A stretch of DNA of 64,000 bases from Liquorilactobacillus capillatus DSM 19910. GTDB taxonomy: Bacteria; Bacillota; Bacilli; Lactobacillales; Lactobacillaceae. The notes under the pieces are model-generated. The model saw only the letters and a list, made by a program, of their open reading frames with translations, had not been told where the DNA came from and did no database searches. Positions 9,536 through 17,382 of this stretch are shown here, piece by piece. The stretch lies in the NCBI RefSeq assembly GCF_001434915.1, contig NZ_AZEF01000006.1, positions 1 through 64,000 of the forward strand. Reading direction: 5' to 3'. Position numbers and translations under genes: made by a program. Each line of letters starts with the position of its first letter. Position 1 is the stretch's first letter.

Positions 9536-10939
9536 ATGAAGATAGATTGGCAAAAAGAAATTAGAAAAAGAAAAGATAACTTATTGACGGATCTAGAGGA
9601 AATGCTGCGGATTGAGAGTGTACGTGATGAAAGTAGTGCAACAAAAGAAGCACCTTTTGGATCAGGACCTAGAAAAGCTTTAGATAAGTTTCTTCAAATC
9701 GCCTCAGAAGACGGCTTTACAACTTTAAATGTTGATGGTTTTGCTGGACATATTGAATATGGAACAGGTCAAGAGACTTTGGGCATCTTAGCACATGTAG
9801 ATGTTATGCCGGCAGGAGCAGGCTGGGAGACCGCACCTTTTGAACCAGTCATTAAGAATGGACGGCTTTACGCACGGGGAGCTTCTGATGATAAAGGTCC
9901 TTCAATGGCAGCTTATTACGGGTTAAAATTACTTAAGGAGTTGGGGTTACCAGTCCATAAGAGAGTACGGTTTATTTTAGGGACGGACGAAGAAAGTCAG
10001 TGGCGCTGTGTGAAACATTATTTTACTAAAATGCCTAAACCGGATTTTGGTTTTTCACCGGATGCAGCTTTTCCATTAATCAATGGTGAAAAGGGAAATG
10101 TGACCTATAGTATACAATTTGATAACGAAAAACAGATAGGAAAAGTAGTTCTTCTTGATTTTAAAGCAGGGATGCGTGAAAATATGGTTCCACGTGAAGC
10201 AGTAGCACATGTGAGTGGTATTGCGTTTGAAAAACTAGAAAAGGTATTCACTCAATTTGTTGCACAAAATCCAATTCAAGGAAAAGTAATGCAAAAAGAT
10301 GGAATAATTAAGCTCGTGGTAATTGGAAAAGCAGCTCATGCTCAAGAACCACGGAACGGGATAAATGCAGGAACCTACTTAGCACTCTTCTTGAGCGGTT
10401 TAAAACTAAGTGGAGTTGCTAAAAATTATGTTCTTTTTGCAGCTCAGTGTCTGCATCAGGATTCGCGGATGGATAATTTTGGAATACATTTTACTGATAA
10501 TGTGATGGGTGATTTAACGATGAATGCAGGTATCTTTGAATATGACATTTTACAGGGTGGACAAATAATTTTGAATTTCCGTTTCCCCCGCGGGTTAAAA
10601 GCAGATTCGATCAAAGAAGCGCTTGATAAGAGAGCAGCTAATTTTAAAGCAGAGACAAAAATAGCTGGGAAACTGCAAGAACCGCATTATGTTTCCTTAG
10701 ATGATCCATTAGTAAAAACGTTATTGGATGTATATGAAAAACAGACAGGCAAAGAAGGTTACGGGGTAGTTGTTGGTGGGGGAACTTATGCACGCTTAAT
10801 GAGACGCGGAGTGGGCTTTGGAGCAATGTTCCCGGATGCCCCGGATACAATGCATCAAGCAAATGAATTTATACCAGTTGAAGATTTGTTAACAGCTGCA
10901 GCAATTTATGCTGAGTCGATCTATAGGTTAATTAAGTAA
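9536..10939 (+). CDS. pepV: Dipeptidase PepV (M20 family)
   Basis: Cytoplasmic zinc dipeptidase of lactic acid bacteria that finishes the breakdown of imported peptides; 467 residues, the usual PepV length. The metal-site motifs are visible: LAHVDVMPAG with the first ligands at about residue 87, ASDDKGP with the bridging aspartate at about 120, and GTDEESQW with the catalytic and ligand acids at about 153. The TMHQANE motif near the C-terminus supplies the last histidine. GTGGAGGAAG gives a strong ribosome binding site at ATG 9536. A stand-alone gene with a terminator behind it. Confidence 0.93.
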   Translation: MKIDWQKEIRKRKDNLLTDLEEMLRIESVRDESSATKEAPFGSGPRKALDKFLQIASEDGFTTLNVDGFAGHIEYGTGQETLGILAHVDVMPAGAGWETAPFEPVIKNGRLYARGASDDKGPSMAAYYGLKLLKELGLPVHKRVRFILGTDEESQWRCVKHYFTKMPKPDFGFSPDAAFPLINGEKGNVTYSIQFDNEKQIGKVVLLDFKAGMRENMVPREAVAHVSGIAFEKLEKVFTQFVAQNPIQGKVMQKDGIIKLVVIGKAAHAQEPRNGINAGTYLALFLSGLKLSGVAKNYVLFAAQCLHQDSRMDNFGIHFTDNVMGDLTMNAGIFEYDILQGGQIILNFRFPRGLKADSIKEALDKRAANFKAETKIAGKLQEPHYVSLDDPLVKTLLDVYEKQTGKEGYGVVVGGGTYARLMRRGVGFGAMFPDAPDTMHQANEFIPVEDLLTAAAIYAESIYRLIK

Positions 10940-10977
10940 TAATTATTGAAATAGTATTCTAACAAGGTTGTAAGAAA

Positions 10978-11022
10978 AGTAAAGATCAGGGGGTAAAAAT
11001 GATCTTTGCTTTTTTATTTTCT
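10978..11022 (+). terminator. Terminator of pepV
   Basis: AAAGATCA pairs with TGATCTTT around a 12-nt loop and is followed by a T-rich tail (GCTTTTTTATTTT). Confidence 0.8.
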
Positions 11023-11182
11023 AATGATAGTGTGAAGAAGGTATACTTTTCAATTAATAATAAGTTTTTTGTTTTGATACAATAATGAAAATATTGAAAA
11101 AAACAAGAAATAGCTCTTAACTTTTTGAAATGAGAAAAAATAAAGCGTACACTTAGGTTAGTGTGAATGAGGAGGCCGTGAT

Positions 11183-11428
11183 ATGCAAAAAGGATTTATG
11201 CACGAACTTGAGGCGAACATTTTATCAGAGGATGATAAGGCAACTGTATTCTTAGTCCCCAGCAAAAAAGAACATCTTGCTGTGAAAATAGATAAAGATA
11301 TTCTAGGACATTTGAAAGATAATGAAAAATTGGAACGGATGCTGAAGAACTTATTGAAAATGAACTCTAAAAGAACTACAAAAGAGACCGTTAATATCAA
11401 TAAAAGAAATTACCGGATTTTTTTGTAG
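11183..11428 (+). CDS. Small uncharacterised protein (81 aa)
   Basis: Not recognised. GAGGAGGCCGTGAT gives a clear ribosome binding site at ATG 11183. The product is soluble and charged, with no signal peptide or membrane segment. Residues 1-40 look like a small beta-rich half (ATVFLVPSKKEHLAVKI) and the middle an amphipathic helix (DNEKLERMLKNLLKMN), ending in a basic stretch. It stands alone between the pepV terminator and its own terminators, so the neighbours give no functional hint. Confidence 0.6.
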   Translation: MQKGFMHELEANILSEDDKATVFLVPSKKEHLAVKIDKDILGHLKDNEKLERMLKNLLKMNSKRTTKETVNINKRNYRIFL

Positions 11429-11451
11429 TCAAAATAAGCCTTGATGGGAAA

Positions 11452-11479
11452 GAAAGCTTCTTAAAAAGCTTGGTTTTTT
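11452..11479 (+). terminator. Short terminator after the 81-aa gene
   Basis: AAGCTT and AAAGCTT form a short stem followed by GGTTTTTTA. It is weak by itself but is backed up by the much stronger hairpin directly downstream. Confidence 0.45.
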
Positions 11480-11488
11480 AGACTTCAA

Positions 11489-11538
11489 TATATAAAAGAC
11501 CTACGGTAAAGTTAACCTTACCGTAGGTCTTTTATATA
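11489..11538. terminator. Bidirectional terminator with perfect 21-bp arms
   Basis: TATATAAAAGACCTACGGTAA (11489-11509; 21-bp arm ending at the loop) is exactly repeated in inverse at 11518-11538 around an 8-nt loop. It has A-run/T-run flanks on both strands and lies between the convergent genes at 11183 and 11557. Confidence 0.88.
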
Positions 11539-11556
11539 TTGTTGTGAGAAATTAAT

Positions 11557-11847
11557 TTATAACTTGATGATGCTTTGGACACAGTTTGTGCTGAAAAGAC
11601 TATGATTATCATCAACTGAACCAATTGAGAACCAGTCAATATGGGTTAGCATACAAGCTAAGTAACTCAACATCTCATCTTTATTCTGAGTGATGTGACC
11701 TTCTTCATGCCATTTGGCAAAAGATGTTGAAAAGACCTTCTTTAAATTTCCCTCACTAGGGGTTCCTGAAACACAGTAACCAGTTACTATTGTGTCAGGA
11801 TCAATTTGGAGTTTAAGGTTATTTGTCAAATTGATATAAAAATGCAT
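11557..11847 (-). CDS. Uncharacterised protein (96 aa)
   Basis: Not recognised. I start it at the ATG ending at 11847 (MHFYINLTNNLKLQ), because AAAGGCGG stands 7 nt before it; the longer open frame would begin inside that ribosome binding site. The protein is soluble and mixed in charge, has three cysteines and a pattern WFSIGSVDDNH near the C-terminus. It shares the bidirectional terminator with the preceding plus-strand gene. No function is proposed. Confidence 0.6.
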   Translation of the reverse strand: MHFYINLTNNLKLQIDPDTIVTGYCVSGTPSEGNLKKVFSTSFAKWHEEGHITQNKDEMLSYLACMLTHIDWFSIGSVDDNHSLFSTNCVQSIIKL

Positions 11848-12027
11848 GTAACAACCGCCTTTCATTAACCATAATAGTATACCATATATAGTATTTAAGT
11901 GTGAATTATGATTTTAAATTATTATGATAGTTAAGTAAATGATCAGCGTTGATACTTGTCAATCCCAGCATCTTATTTTAGAATTGAAGAAAGTAGAGAG
12001 TAAATTTAAGGAAGAGTGGTGTAGGTT

Positions 12028-12309
12028 ATGTTTTTAACAACACGAGACATCAATAGAACATATATGATTTTAGGGATTGTCAATGCAACGGTAAAACGAA
12101 CATTAACAGCGGATAGGATTGATGAAGTAGACCAATATGATGAGATGTATAATCAAGTTAAGGAAAAATTAGTAGAACGTGCGGCTGCCAAAAATGGCGA
12201 TGGAGTTATCGGAGTGAATTTCAATTCAGAGATTGTTCGCGTGGCTGTAGGTCCTAAATATATGTTGTTACATGGTTATGGCACAGTCGTTAGTTTCCCT
12301 AAGAAATAA
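12028..12309 (+). CDS. YbjQ-like (DUF74) protein
   Basis: A 93-residue soluble protein resembling the YbjQ/UPF0145 family: an N-terminal strand pattern FLTTRDINRTYMILGIV, then a helix rich in E, K and R, then NGDGVIGVNFNSE and a closing strand ending YGTVVSF. YbjQ proteins form a pentameric barrel of unknown function. The middle family motif is poorly conserved here, so this is a shape-level assignment. It has a plausible ribosome binding site (GGAAGAGTGGTG) and no operon partner. Confidence 0.6.
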   Translation: MFLTTRDINRTYMILGIVNATVKRTLTADRIDEVDQYDEMYNQVKEKLVERAAAKNGDGVIGVNFNSEIVRVAVGPKYMLLHGYGTVVSFPKK

Positions 12310-12352
12310 CTGATTAAAGAATTTCTTTAAAATTATTATTCCGTTTTCGAAC

Positions 12353-12383
12353 AAAAAAAGAGCCTACTGTAATTAGCTAGGCA
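12353..12383 (-). terminator. Terminator of the minus-strand 92-aa gene
   Basis: On the minus strand GCCTAGCT and AGTAGGC form a stem followed by TCTTTTTTT. Confidence 0.65.
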
Positions 12384-12433
12384 ATCTTACTACTTAAATA
12401 ATTCCTAAAGAATGAGAAGTCTGAGTATATGTA

Positions 12434-12712
12434 CTAGTCAACTTCAAGTAATCTTTGGTTTAATAGTAAAGCGTTCTTACCCGCAGGAGTTAAAACACCT
12501 GGAGTTAAATTTACGAACCGGTTTTCAATACAAGATGGTTTATGTGTGATAAAAGCAGCTTCAAATAAAAGGACTTCAACATAACCGAGTTCGTGTTTAC
12601 CGATACCGCAGCGAGTTGCAAAAATAAGTGTCTCCTTTTCAGTAGGCCCACTACTATTATGTGAATTATTTATAAAAAAGATGAATTCTCTAATAAAAGT
12701 ATAATCAAGCAT
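12434..12712 (-). CDS. Uncharacterised protein (92 aa)
   Basis: Not recognised. ATG at 12712 (MLDYTFIREFIFFIN) is preferred over the GTG nine bases upstream because AAGGGAA directly abuts that GTG but is well spaced for the ATG. The product has an aromatic N-terminal third and a stretch FVNLTPGVLTPAGKNALLLN that looks like a short helix-turn segment, which hints at a winged-helix C-terminus but not firmly. Its own terminator lies downstream. Confidence 0.5.
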   Translation of the reverse strand: MLDYTFIREFIFFINNSHNSSGPTEKETLIFATRCGIGKHELGYVEVLLFEAAFITHKPSCIENRFVNLTPGVLTPAGKNALLLNQRLLEVD

Positions 12713-12950
12713 CCCGATCACTTCCCTTAGATAAATTATAACCTAAAAATGATAATAAAGTACACATTTATAAACTTTAAGCAAAAAAATGTTCCTATAA
12801 TCATTGCTTGGTTTCATATAATACGCTTTTTTATTAAAAATTACTTTGTCTAAGGGAAATCTAATCAATACTTACTTAAATTAAGTTTACATAGTACTAG
12901 TATTCTCTAGTGTAATTAGGTGTTGAAAGAGATAATTACTTTTTATTACA

Positions 12951-13682
12951 TCAATTTTTTCTAGCTGCGACAGCTTTTTGAATTAAATATGCAAAAATCT
13001 GACTAAATTCGGAATGTGCTTTAAATAAACATTCTGGATGGAATTGAACTGTAAAAATGTTACCATCGTTAGATTCAAGAGCTTCAATAATGTTGTCGTC
13101 ACTTCGAGCAACAACTGAAAGACCACTCCCCAATTTATTTACTGCTTGGTGGTGAAATGAATTTACAAATAAACGTTGACCAAATAAATTACTTATCCAA
13201 GACTGCTGGTTAGTAGTAATATAATGAGTTTGAATATCAAAATCAGTTGGAAACTGATTATGCACAGTTGAGATTTGTTTTTGAGAAGAGAGATCCTGAA
13301 AGAGAGTACCTCCTAAGGCAACATTAACGAGTTGCTGACCACGGCATATTCCTAAAATAGGTTTTTGCTGTCTAATGGCTTCTTTAACTAAAGCAATTTC
13401 AAATTTATCACGAGCTAAATCAGTTTCACCTAATGCTTTAATTGGTTCAGTGCCGTATAACGCAGGTGAAACGTCTTGTCCTCCAGCGAGTAGTAAAGCA
13501 TCTACCAGTTCAAGATAGCTTTTAGCTTCAGCAGAATAACCAAGCGGAAAGACAAGTGGAAGCCCGCCACTTTGGCGAACACCATCAACGTACGCTTTTT
13601 GGATATAGTCAACATAATTTGTTTTAAATCTTTCAGTAGGGTGAAGTAGATGATTACTTGCAATTCCAATTTTAGGGATCAT
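12951..13682 (-). CDS. Class I glutamine amidotransferase-like hydrolase (PuuD / peptidase C26 family)
   Basis: Cytoplasmic gamma-glutamyl hydrolase family protein, 243 residues. The nucleophile elbow GICRGQQLVN (cysteine at about residue 115) and FHPECL (histidine at about 215) make up the catalytic triad, and LLLAGGQDVSP is the usual oxyanion-side motif. E. coli PuuD cleaves gamma-glutamyl-GABA in putrescine breakdown, but no other putrescine gene is nearby, so the substrate is open. AAAGGAGA lies 7 nt before ATG 13682. A terminator-like hairpin sits in its leader (13720-13779). Confidence 0.85.
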   Translation of the reverse strand: MIPKIGIASNHLLHPTERFKTNYVDYIQKAYVDGVRQSGGLPLVFPLGYSAEAKSYLELVDALLLAGGQDVSPALYGTEPIKALGETDLARDKFEIALVKEAIRQQKPILGICRGQQLVNVALGGTLFQDLSSQKQISTVHNQFPTDFDIQTHYITTNQQSWISNLFGQRLFVNSFHHQAVNKLGSGLSVVARSDDNIIEALESNDGNIFTVQFHPECLFKAHSEFSQIFAYLIQKAVAARKN

Positions 13683-13719
13683 TGTCGTTTCTCCTTTAGT
13701 AAATTAACTTACAAAAATT

Positions 13720-13779
13720 AAAAAGTAACTTTTGCTTCCTCTTGATAATGACTAATGAGAAGCTAAAAGCTACTTTTTT
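13720..13779. promoter_or_regulatory. Terminator-like hairpin in the leader of the PuuD-like gene
   Basis: AAAAAGTA, TTTT and CTTC in one arm pair with GAAG, AAAA and TACTTTTTT in the other, with small internal loops. Both strands end in T-rich tails. It lies about 40 nt upstream of the start codon of the minus-strand gene, with no other gene that needs a terminator there. It could be an attenuator or simply an insulating terminator. Confidence 0.45.
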
Positions 13780-14232
13780 ATTATCGTTATTTATGAGCAA
13801 TAATATTAAAAGAAGCAGTGGGTAAAAACGATGAGAACTAAATTCAAATTAGATTTGAGTCTAAAACATGGTCACTTATTTTAGTATAGCAGCAAACCTA
13901 ATTATTAGTTATAGTTATTAAGTTTAGACCCAGTTAAGGGTGGAGTCTAGGATAAATACTTAAAGATAAGCAGTTTTTATGATGAAGTCTTATTATTAAT
14001 AAGGTTATTCTTTTATAATACTTTTAATATTGTTTTTAGACTACGCGATAATAAAATATTTGTCAATCTAATTAAAAAAATGATCGAGCTAATGGCTATT
14101 AGTGAGAAAAACTAATACTAAGTATAATATATCTAAGGGTTGAAGTAATAAGATTTTGATGTAAGATAGTCTTGTACAGTGTTGAATTATTAAAGCTAAA
14201 ACACTGTAAATTTATAAGAGAGGTGTGTCACT
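13780..14232. other. AT-rich intergenic region without a recognisable gene
   Basis: No ORF with a credible ribosome binding site was found; a 17-codon frame at about 13830 was rejected. A TATAAT box at 14123-14128 probably belongs to the promoter of the yagU-like gene. A weak hairpin (TAGACCC/GGTGGAGTCTA) lies near 13924-13950, and a clear inverted repeat at 14175-14208 is listed separately. Confidence 0.6.
14175..14208. promoter_or_regulatory. 9-bp inverted repeat in the leader of the YagU-like gene
   Basis: TACAGTGTT (14175-14183) and AACACTGTA (14200-14208) are perfect complements separated by 16 nt, about 10 nt before the ribosome binding site and about 50 nt after a TATAAT box. There is no T-run, so it is not a terminator; an operator or a leader RNA hairpin are both possible. 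Confidence 0.45.
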
Positions 14233-14757
14233 ATGCGAAGTGTCGCAAAAGAGTCTGCCGGAACTAAGTTTTGGCGTGCAGTATATTTAGGTTTAATTGG
14301 AGGGATTATTTCCGGTTTTGTAAAAATCGGTTGGGAAGGTTTGTTACCCCCACGGACAACTATTCGCAATCTAACTAATCCACCACAAGAACTGATGCAA
14401 CAGATGGGAATTCCTTATAAAATTACACATGCTTACTTCACTTATTCTGGACAGCACGTTCCCTTTGTTAGCTTAATTTTACATTTTGGTTTTTCAATTG
14501 TTTTTGCTATTCTTTATTGCTGGATTGCAGAATACTGGCTCAAAGTTACCTTTCTTCAAGGTACCGTTTATGGTTTTGTAATTTGGATTGCTTTCCACAT
14601 TATTATTTTGCCAGCATTAGGAACCGTCCCAGCACCATGGATGCAGCCTTTCGATGAACATTTTTCGGAGTTTTTAGGTCATTTGATTTGGGCGTGGACA
14701 TTTGAGATCTGCCGTCATGACTTTAAGGCTAGAATGAAACATCTTGCTGTGGATTAG
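14233..14757 (+). CDS. YagU family membrane protein (DUF1440)
   Basis: Integral membrane protein of 174 residues with about three to four hydrophobic segments (AVYLGLIGGIISGFVKIGWE, VSLILHFGFSIVFAILYCW, GTVYGFVIWIAFHIIILPAL). The block PPRTTIRNLTNPPQEL is characteristic of the YagU family. E. coli YagU has been linked to acid resistance, but the molecular role is not known. GAGAGGTG precedes ATG 14233. It stands alone, with the inverted repeat at 14175-14208 in its leader and a terminator at 14850-14881. Confidence 0.8.
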   Translation: MRSVAKESAGTKFWRAVYLGLIGGIISGFVKIGWEGLLPPRTTIRNLTNPPQELMQQMGIPYKITHAYFTYSGQHVPFVSLILHFGFSIVFAILYCWIAEYWLKVTFLQGTVYGFVIWIAFHIIILPALGTVPAPWMQPFDEHFSEFLGHLIWAWTFEICRHDFKARMKHLAVD

Positions 14758-14849
14758 AGATAGTAAAGATAGAAATAGTATGAGTTAAAGCACGTAAAAG
14801 TTAATCTAAAGTAGTACATCGAAATAGCTTTTACGACAGGTAACATGAA

Positions 14850-14881
14850 GAGTGCGGGACAAAAGTCGCGCACTCTTTTTT
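14850..14881 (+). terminator. Terminator after the YagU-like gene; gap 14758-15093
   Basis: GAGTGCG-GAC and GTC-CGCACTC form a 10-bp stem with an AAAA loop and a six-T tail. A second possible stem (CGTAAAAG/CTTTTACG) lies just before it. The rest of the 336-base gap down to 15093 shows only an ACTAGTTCTTTTT/AAAAACTAGT inverted repeat near 15052-15099 that may terminate the minus-strand tspO-like gene. Confidence 0.85.
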
Positions 14882-15093
14882 CATGGTAATTTTTTCCAAA
14901 CCTTTAGTGCTGAAACGTACGTTAAAAGATAGCTAACTACATGTTCGTAAATTAGTTGAAAGTCCGTCTTACGATGTTAATGCTTGGTGACTCGTTTGCT
15001 TCATGTTCAGACAAAACTCCGTAGGACTGGAGTAAGAGATAGGCTTTACACTAGTTCTTTTTAGATTGAAAAGACTTTCATCTGTCTGAAAAA

Positions 15094-15576
15094 CTAGTTT
15101 AGCCAAGCAACGCCAAAAGTTAAATAAGTGGCAAACAAGAGCCAAATAAAGTATGGATACAATAAAAAACCAGCAACTTTATTTAACCTTGTGAATTGAA
15201 TAATACAAATAAGCACCAATAAATCAAGTACAAGAATGAGCAGAAAACCAAGCCAGTAATATTCTAGATTGAAGAAAACAATGCTCCAGATAAAATTAAT
15301 AAATAGCTGGACTCCATATATACTAAGAAGGCCAACTCTTCTGTGATCTGGAAAATGATGCCAAATAATAAAACCAGCAATACCGATTAGAAGGTAAAGA
15401 AAAGGCCAAACAATTCCAAAAAGAAAATCAGGTGGAGAAAATGGGGGAAGATGTAAATTGTTGTAAACATACTTAATATTGCCTGCAAAAAAGGCTGAAA
15501 ATGAACCAATTAGTTCAACCGAGATAATAAACATTATTAATTTAAAAAAGTCTAATGGTTTTAACCGAGTACGCAT
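15094..15576 (-). CDS. tspO: TspO/MBR family membrane protein
   Basis: Five-helix membrane protein of the tryptophan-rich sensory protein / peripheral benzodiazepine receptor family, 160 residues. The block LPPFSPPDFLFGIVWPFLYL followed by LIGIAG is the family hallmark. Bacterial TspO binds porphyrins and is linked to stress responses; no haem gene is nearby. I start at the ATG ending at 15576 (MRTRLKPLDFF) because AAGGGGATG stands 5 nt upstream; the longer frame starts before that site. Confidence 0.88.
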   Translation of the reverse strand: MRTRLKPLDFFKLIMFIISVELIGSFSAFFAGNIKYVYNNLHLPPFSPPDFLFGIVWPFLYLLIGIAGFIIWHHFPDHRRVGLLSIYGVQLFINFIWSIVFFNLEYYWLGFLLILVLDLLVLICIIQFTRLNKVAGFLLYPYFIWLLFATYLTFGVAWLN

Positions 15577-15702
15577 AGAATCATCCCCTTTTAAGGAGTG
15601 TAACACAATTGTACTTTTTCATAATAAAGAAGGTTTTGTTTTCAGGCTGTAGATAGGGGATGTGTTTAATGTTTTTCGTTAAAACTCAGAATAAATCTAA
15701 TT

Positions 15703-15746
15703 AAAAAGATCCAAGTAATGATTTGAAAAAAATCACTACTGGATCT
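15703..15746 (-). terminator. Terminator of the 37-aa gene
   Basis: On the minus strand AGATCCAGTAGTGATT pairs with AATCATTACTTGGATCT (one bulge, one G-U) and is followed by TTTTT. It lies about 60 nt after the stop of the microprotein gene. Confidence 0.8.
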
Positions 15747-15803
15747 AATAATTAAAAATATTATTTAGTTTTAGTACAGTTATAGTTTAGAGGTGCTTAA
15801 GTT

Positions 15804-15917
15804 TTATTTTAAGTCTTGTGTTGCTTTTTCTTGAGCTTCCGCTGGAGAAAAAGCCTGTACTAAAACATTAGTCATGTTTTTTCTGTCTTTAAGGTCAACT
15901 AAATACCATTTCAGCAT
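15804..15917 (-). CDS. 37-residue microprotein, unrecognised
   Basis: The frame runs from ATG (15915-15917) to TAA (15804-15806) and encodes MLKWYLVDLKDRKNMTN followed by VLVQAFSPAEAQEKATQDLK. An excellent ribosome binding site, AAGGAGGGG, lies 7 nt upstream, with a TTGAAT/TATAAT promoter in front and an intrinsic terminator behind, so a complete small transcription unit is visible. The pattern of two strands (KWYLVDL, NVLVQAF) then a helix starting SPAEAQEKA suggests a tiny beta-beta-alpha fold. No membrane segment or signal peptide. Function unknown. Confidence 0.7.
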   Translation of the reverse strand: MLKWYLVDLKDRKNMTNVLVQAFSPAEAQEKATQDLK

Positions 15918-15954
15918 AGTTTTTCCCCTCCTTTTTATTTAACTACAAGAGAGA

Positions 15955-15982
15955 ATTATATACGTTTTCAATTTAAATTCAA
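15955..15982 (-). promoter_or_regulatory. Promoter of the 37-aa gene, with a cre-like element
   Basis: On the minus strand TTGAAT (15977-15982), a 16-nt spacer and a consensus TATAAT (15955-15960). The spacer includes TGAAAACGTATATA, which matches the CcpA cre consensus TGWAANCGNTNWCA at 12 of 14 positions and overlaps the -10 box. The remainder of 15983-16218 is AT-rich with nothing recognisable. Confidence 0.6.
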
Positions 15983-16218
15983 GTAATATGTTCTGATAAT
16001 AAAAATTTATTTAAAATATAGTTTTAAATGGATTTTTAATAAGTTTTATACACGTAGAGAAGTGTGCAGATATAAAACGCTAAAATCTAGGGATCAACGT
16101 AAAAACACTGATATATATAATAAGCAAAGTATAGACAATAGTAATTTGATTCGACATTTTATTTTAATAGATAAGCAAGAATAAAATTATATTAAATGTG
16201 ATAATTTAGATAAGTTTA

Positions 16219-16253
16219 CAAAAAAGCCTTGAAATCAACGTTTCAAGGCTTTC
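16219..16253 (-). terminator. Terminator of tRNA-Leu
   Basis: On the minus strand AAAGCCTTGAAA and TTTCAAGGCTTT form a stem with a T tail, about 25 nt beyond the tRNA 3' end. Confidence 0.85.
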
Positions 16254-16278
16254 ACATCTGACTAAATTGTATAAAAAA

Positions 16279-16362
16279 TGCCCTCGGCAGGAGTCGAACC
16301 TGTACTTGGAAACCCAAACAGCGACCTGAACGCTGCGCGTCTGCCAATTCCGCCACGAGGGC
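16279..16362 (-). tRNA. tRNA-Leu (anticodon CAG)
   Basis: An 84-nt tRNA with acceptor arms GCCCTCG/CGAGGGC, the D-arm GGCGGAATTGGCAGACGC typical of tRNA-Leu, anticodon loop TTCAGGT closed by CAGCG/CGCTG (CAG at 16326-16328 on the complement), a long variable arm, and T-arm GGTTCGACTCC. CCA is not encoded. It reads CUG codons. It is a single gene with a TATACT box at about 16383-16388 upstream and a terminator downstream. Confidence 0.95.
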
Positions 16363-16537
16363 AACTGAATAATACTTAAACAGTATACACCCTGGGTTAA
16401 AAAAATAAAAGAACTTATTTTGGTATGAGTTTGCTAAGTTTTTAAGAAATTTACTATTTTCTTGCATTAATAGTTTTGATAACTTAGAATAAATACTAAT
16501 GTAAGCGAAAACATTATTGGCGAATGGAGTTTTAAGT

Positions 16538-16834
16538 ATGCGTAAAGTAAATAAAAATTATTTAGTTGAAAGAGCTAGAATTTATCGAGAAGAATCACAA
16601 AGAGCGATTGAACTTTTTTTATCTGGTGATATCCATCGTGCAGAATTAGTAGAAAAGACGATTATTAAATCCTGCTGTTCGGAATTGGAAAATAAATCGC
16701 AAGATACCAGTAACTACTATGATTTATTAGAAAACATGGCTTTATTACTTGATAATGAAAAACCATTATTTGAAAATCTTGATTGGATACGAGTCAATTG
16801 TCGACTCTACCTTGATCGTGTAAACAGGTCTTAA
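16538..16834 (+). CDS. Uncharacterised protein (98 aa)
   Basis: Not recognised. ATG 16538 (MRKVNKNYLVERARIYREES) has TGGAG 8 nt upstream and is preferred over TTG 16517. The product is predicted almost entirely helical, charged and soluble, with two cysteines (KSCCSELE) in the middle. It ends 52 bp before the universal stress protein gene, so the two may be co-transcribed. Confidence 0.6.
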   Translation: MRKVNKNYLVERARIYREESQRAIELFLSGDIHRAELVEKTIIKSCCSELENKSQDTSNYYDLLENMALLLDNEKPLFENLDWIRVNCRLYLDRVNRS

Positions 16835-16886
16835 GGACAATTTAACGTAATAATGTTATAATTAAAAAAAGAAAGAGGTGGGGGCC

Positions 16887-17333
16887 ATGGTACAAAAATA
16901 TCAAAGAATATTGATGCCAGTAGACGGTTCAGAAAATGCAGAGAAAGCCTTGGAACGAGCGATTACAATTGCTAAACGCAATGATGCGCATCTCGATATT
17001 TTAAACGTTATTGATGTAAAGTACTTTGCTAGCAATATTGGGGGAGTGATTGACCCAACCGGTGATATTATTTATTCGACCTTTGAAAATGTTCAATCCT
17101 ATCTAAAGGAATTAGAGGATAAGGTCTTTAAGGCTGGACATAAAGATGTCTCTGTACATGCACGTTTTGGCTCGCCACGCATGATAATATCAAAGGAATT
17201 TCCAGATGAATATCATACTGATTTAATTATTATAAGTAAAACAGGAATGAGTCCAGTCGGGCGGATCTTAATGGGAGCAGTTACTGATTATGTTATCCGA
17301 ATGGCACGTTGCGATGTAATGGTCGTTAGCTAG
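16887..17333 (+). CDS. Universal stress protein UspA family
   Basis: Cytoplasmic nucleotide-binding stress protein, 148 residues in a single Usp domain. It opens with YQRILMPVDGSENAEKAL and closes with GMSPVGRILMGAVTDYV and CDVMVV, the region that binds ATP in family members. GAAAGAGGTGGGGGCC is the ribosome binding site for ATG 16887; the frame can be extended to GTG 16878 but that codon lies in the Shine-Dalgarno. It is flanked by small proteins of unknown function that may belong to the same stress unit. Confidence 0.9.
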   Translation: MVQKYQRILMPVDGSENAEKALERAITIAKRNDAHLDILNVIDVKYFASNIGGVIDPTGDIIYSTFENVQSYLKELEDKVFKAGHKDVSVHARFGSPRMIISKEFPDEYHTDLIIISKTGMSPVGRILMGAVTDYVIRMARCDVMVVS

Positions 17334-17382
17334 AGTAAAGAAGAAATTTGATTTGCCATCAGTACTGTAGGGGGATTGATTG

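Noticed and set aside
13830-13883. 17-codon frame starting MRTKFKLD in the 13.8-kb gap
   Set aside because: No convincing ribosome binding site, promoter or terminator.
43-13932. Shared 12-mer AGTTTAGACCCA at 43-54 and 13921-13932
   Set aside because: Too short and with no matching flanks; likely chance in an AT-rich genome.
16252-16467. 71-aa frame across the tRNA-Leu gene
   Set aside because: It reads through the tRNA on the same strand; no protein gene is expected there.
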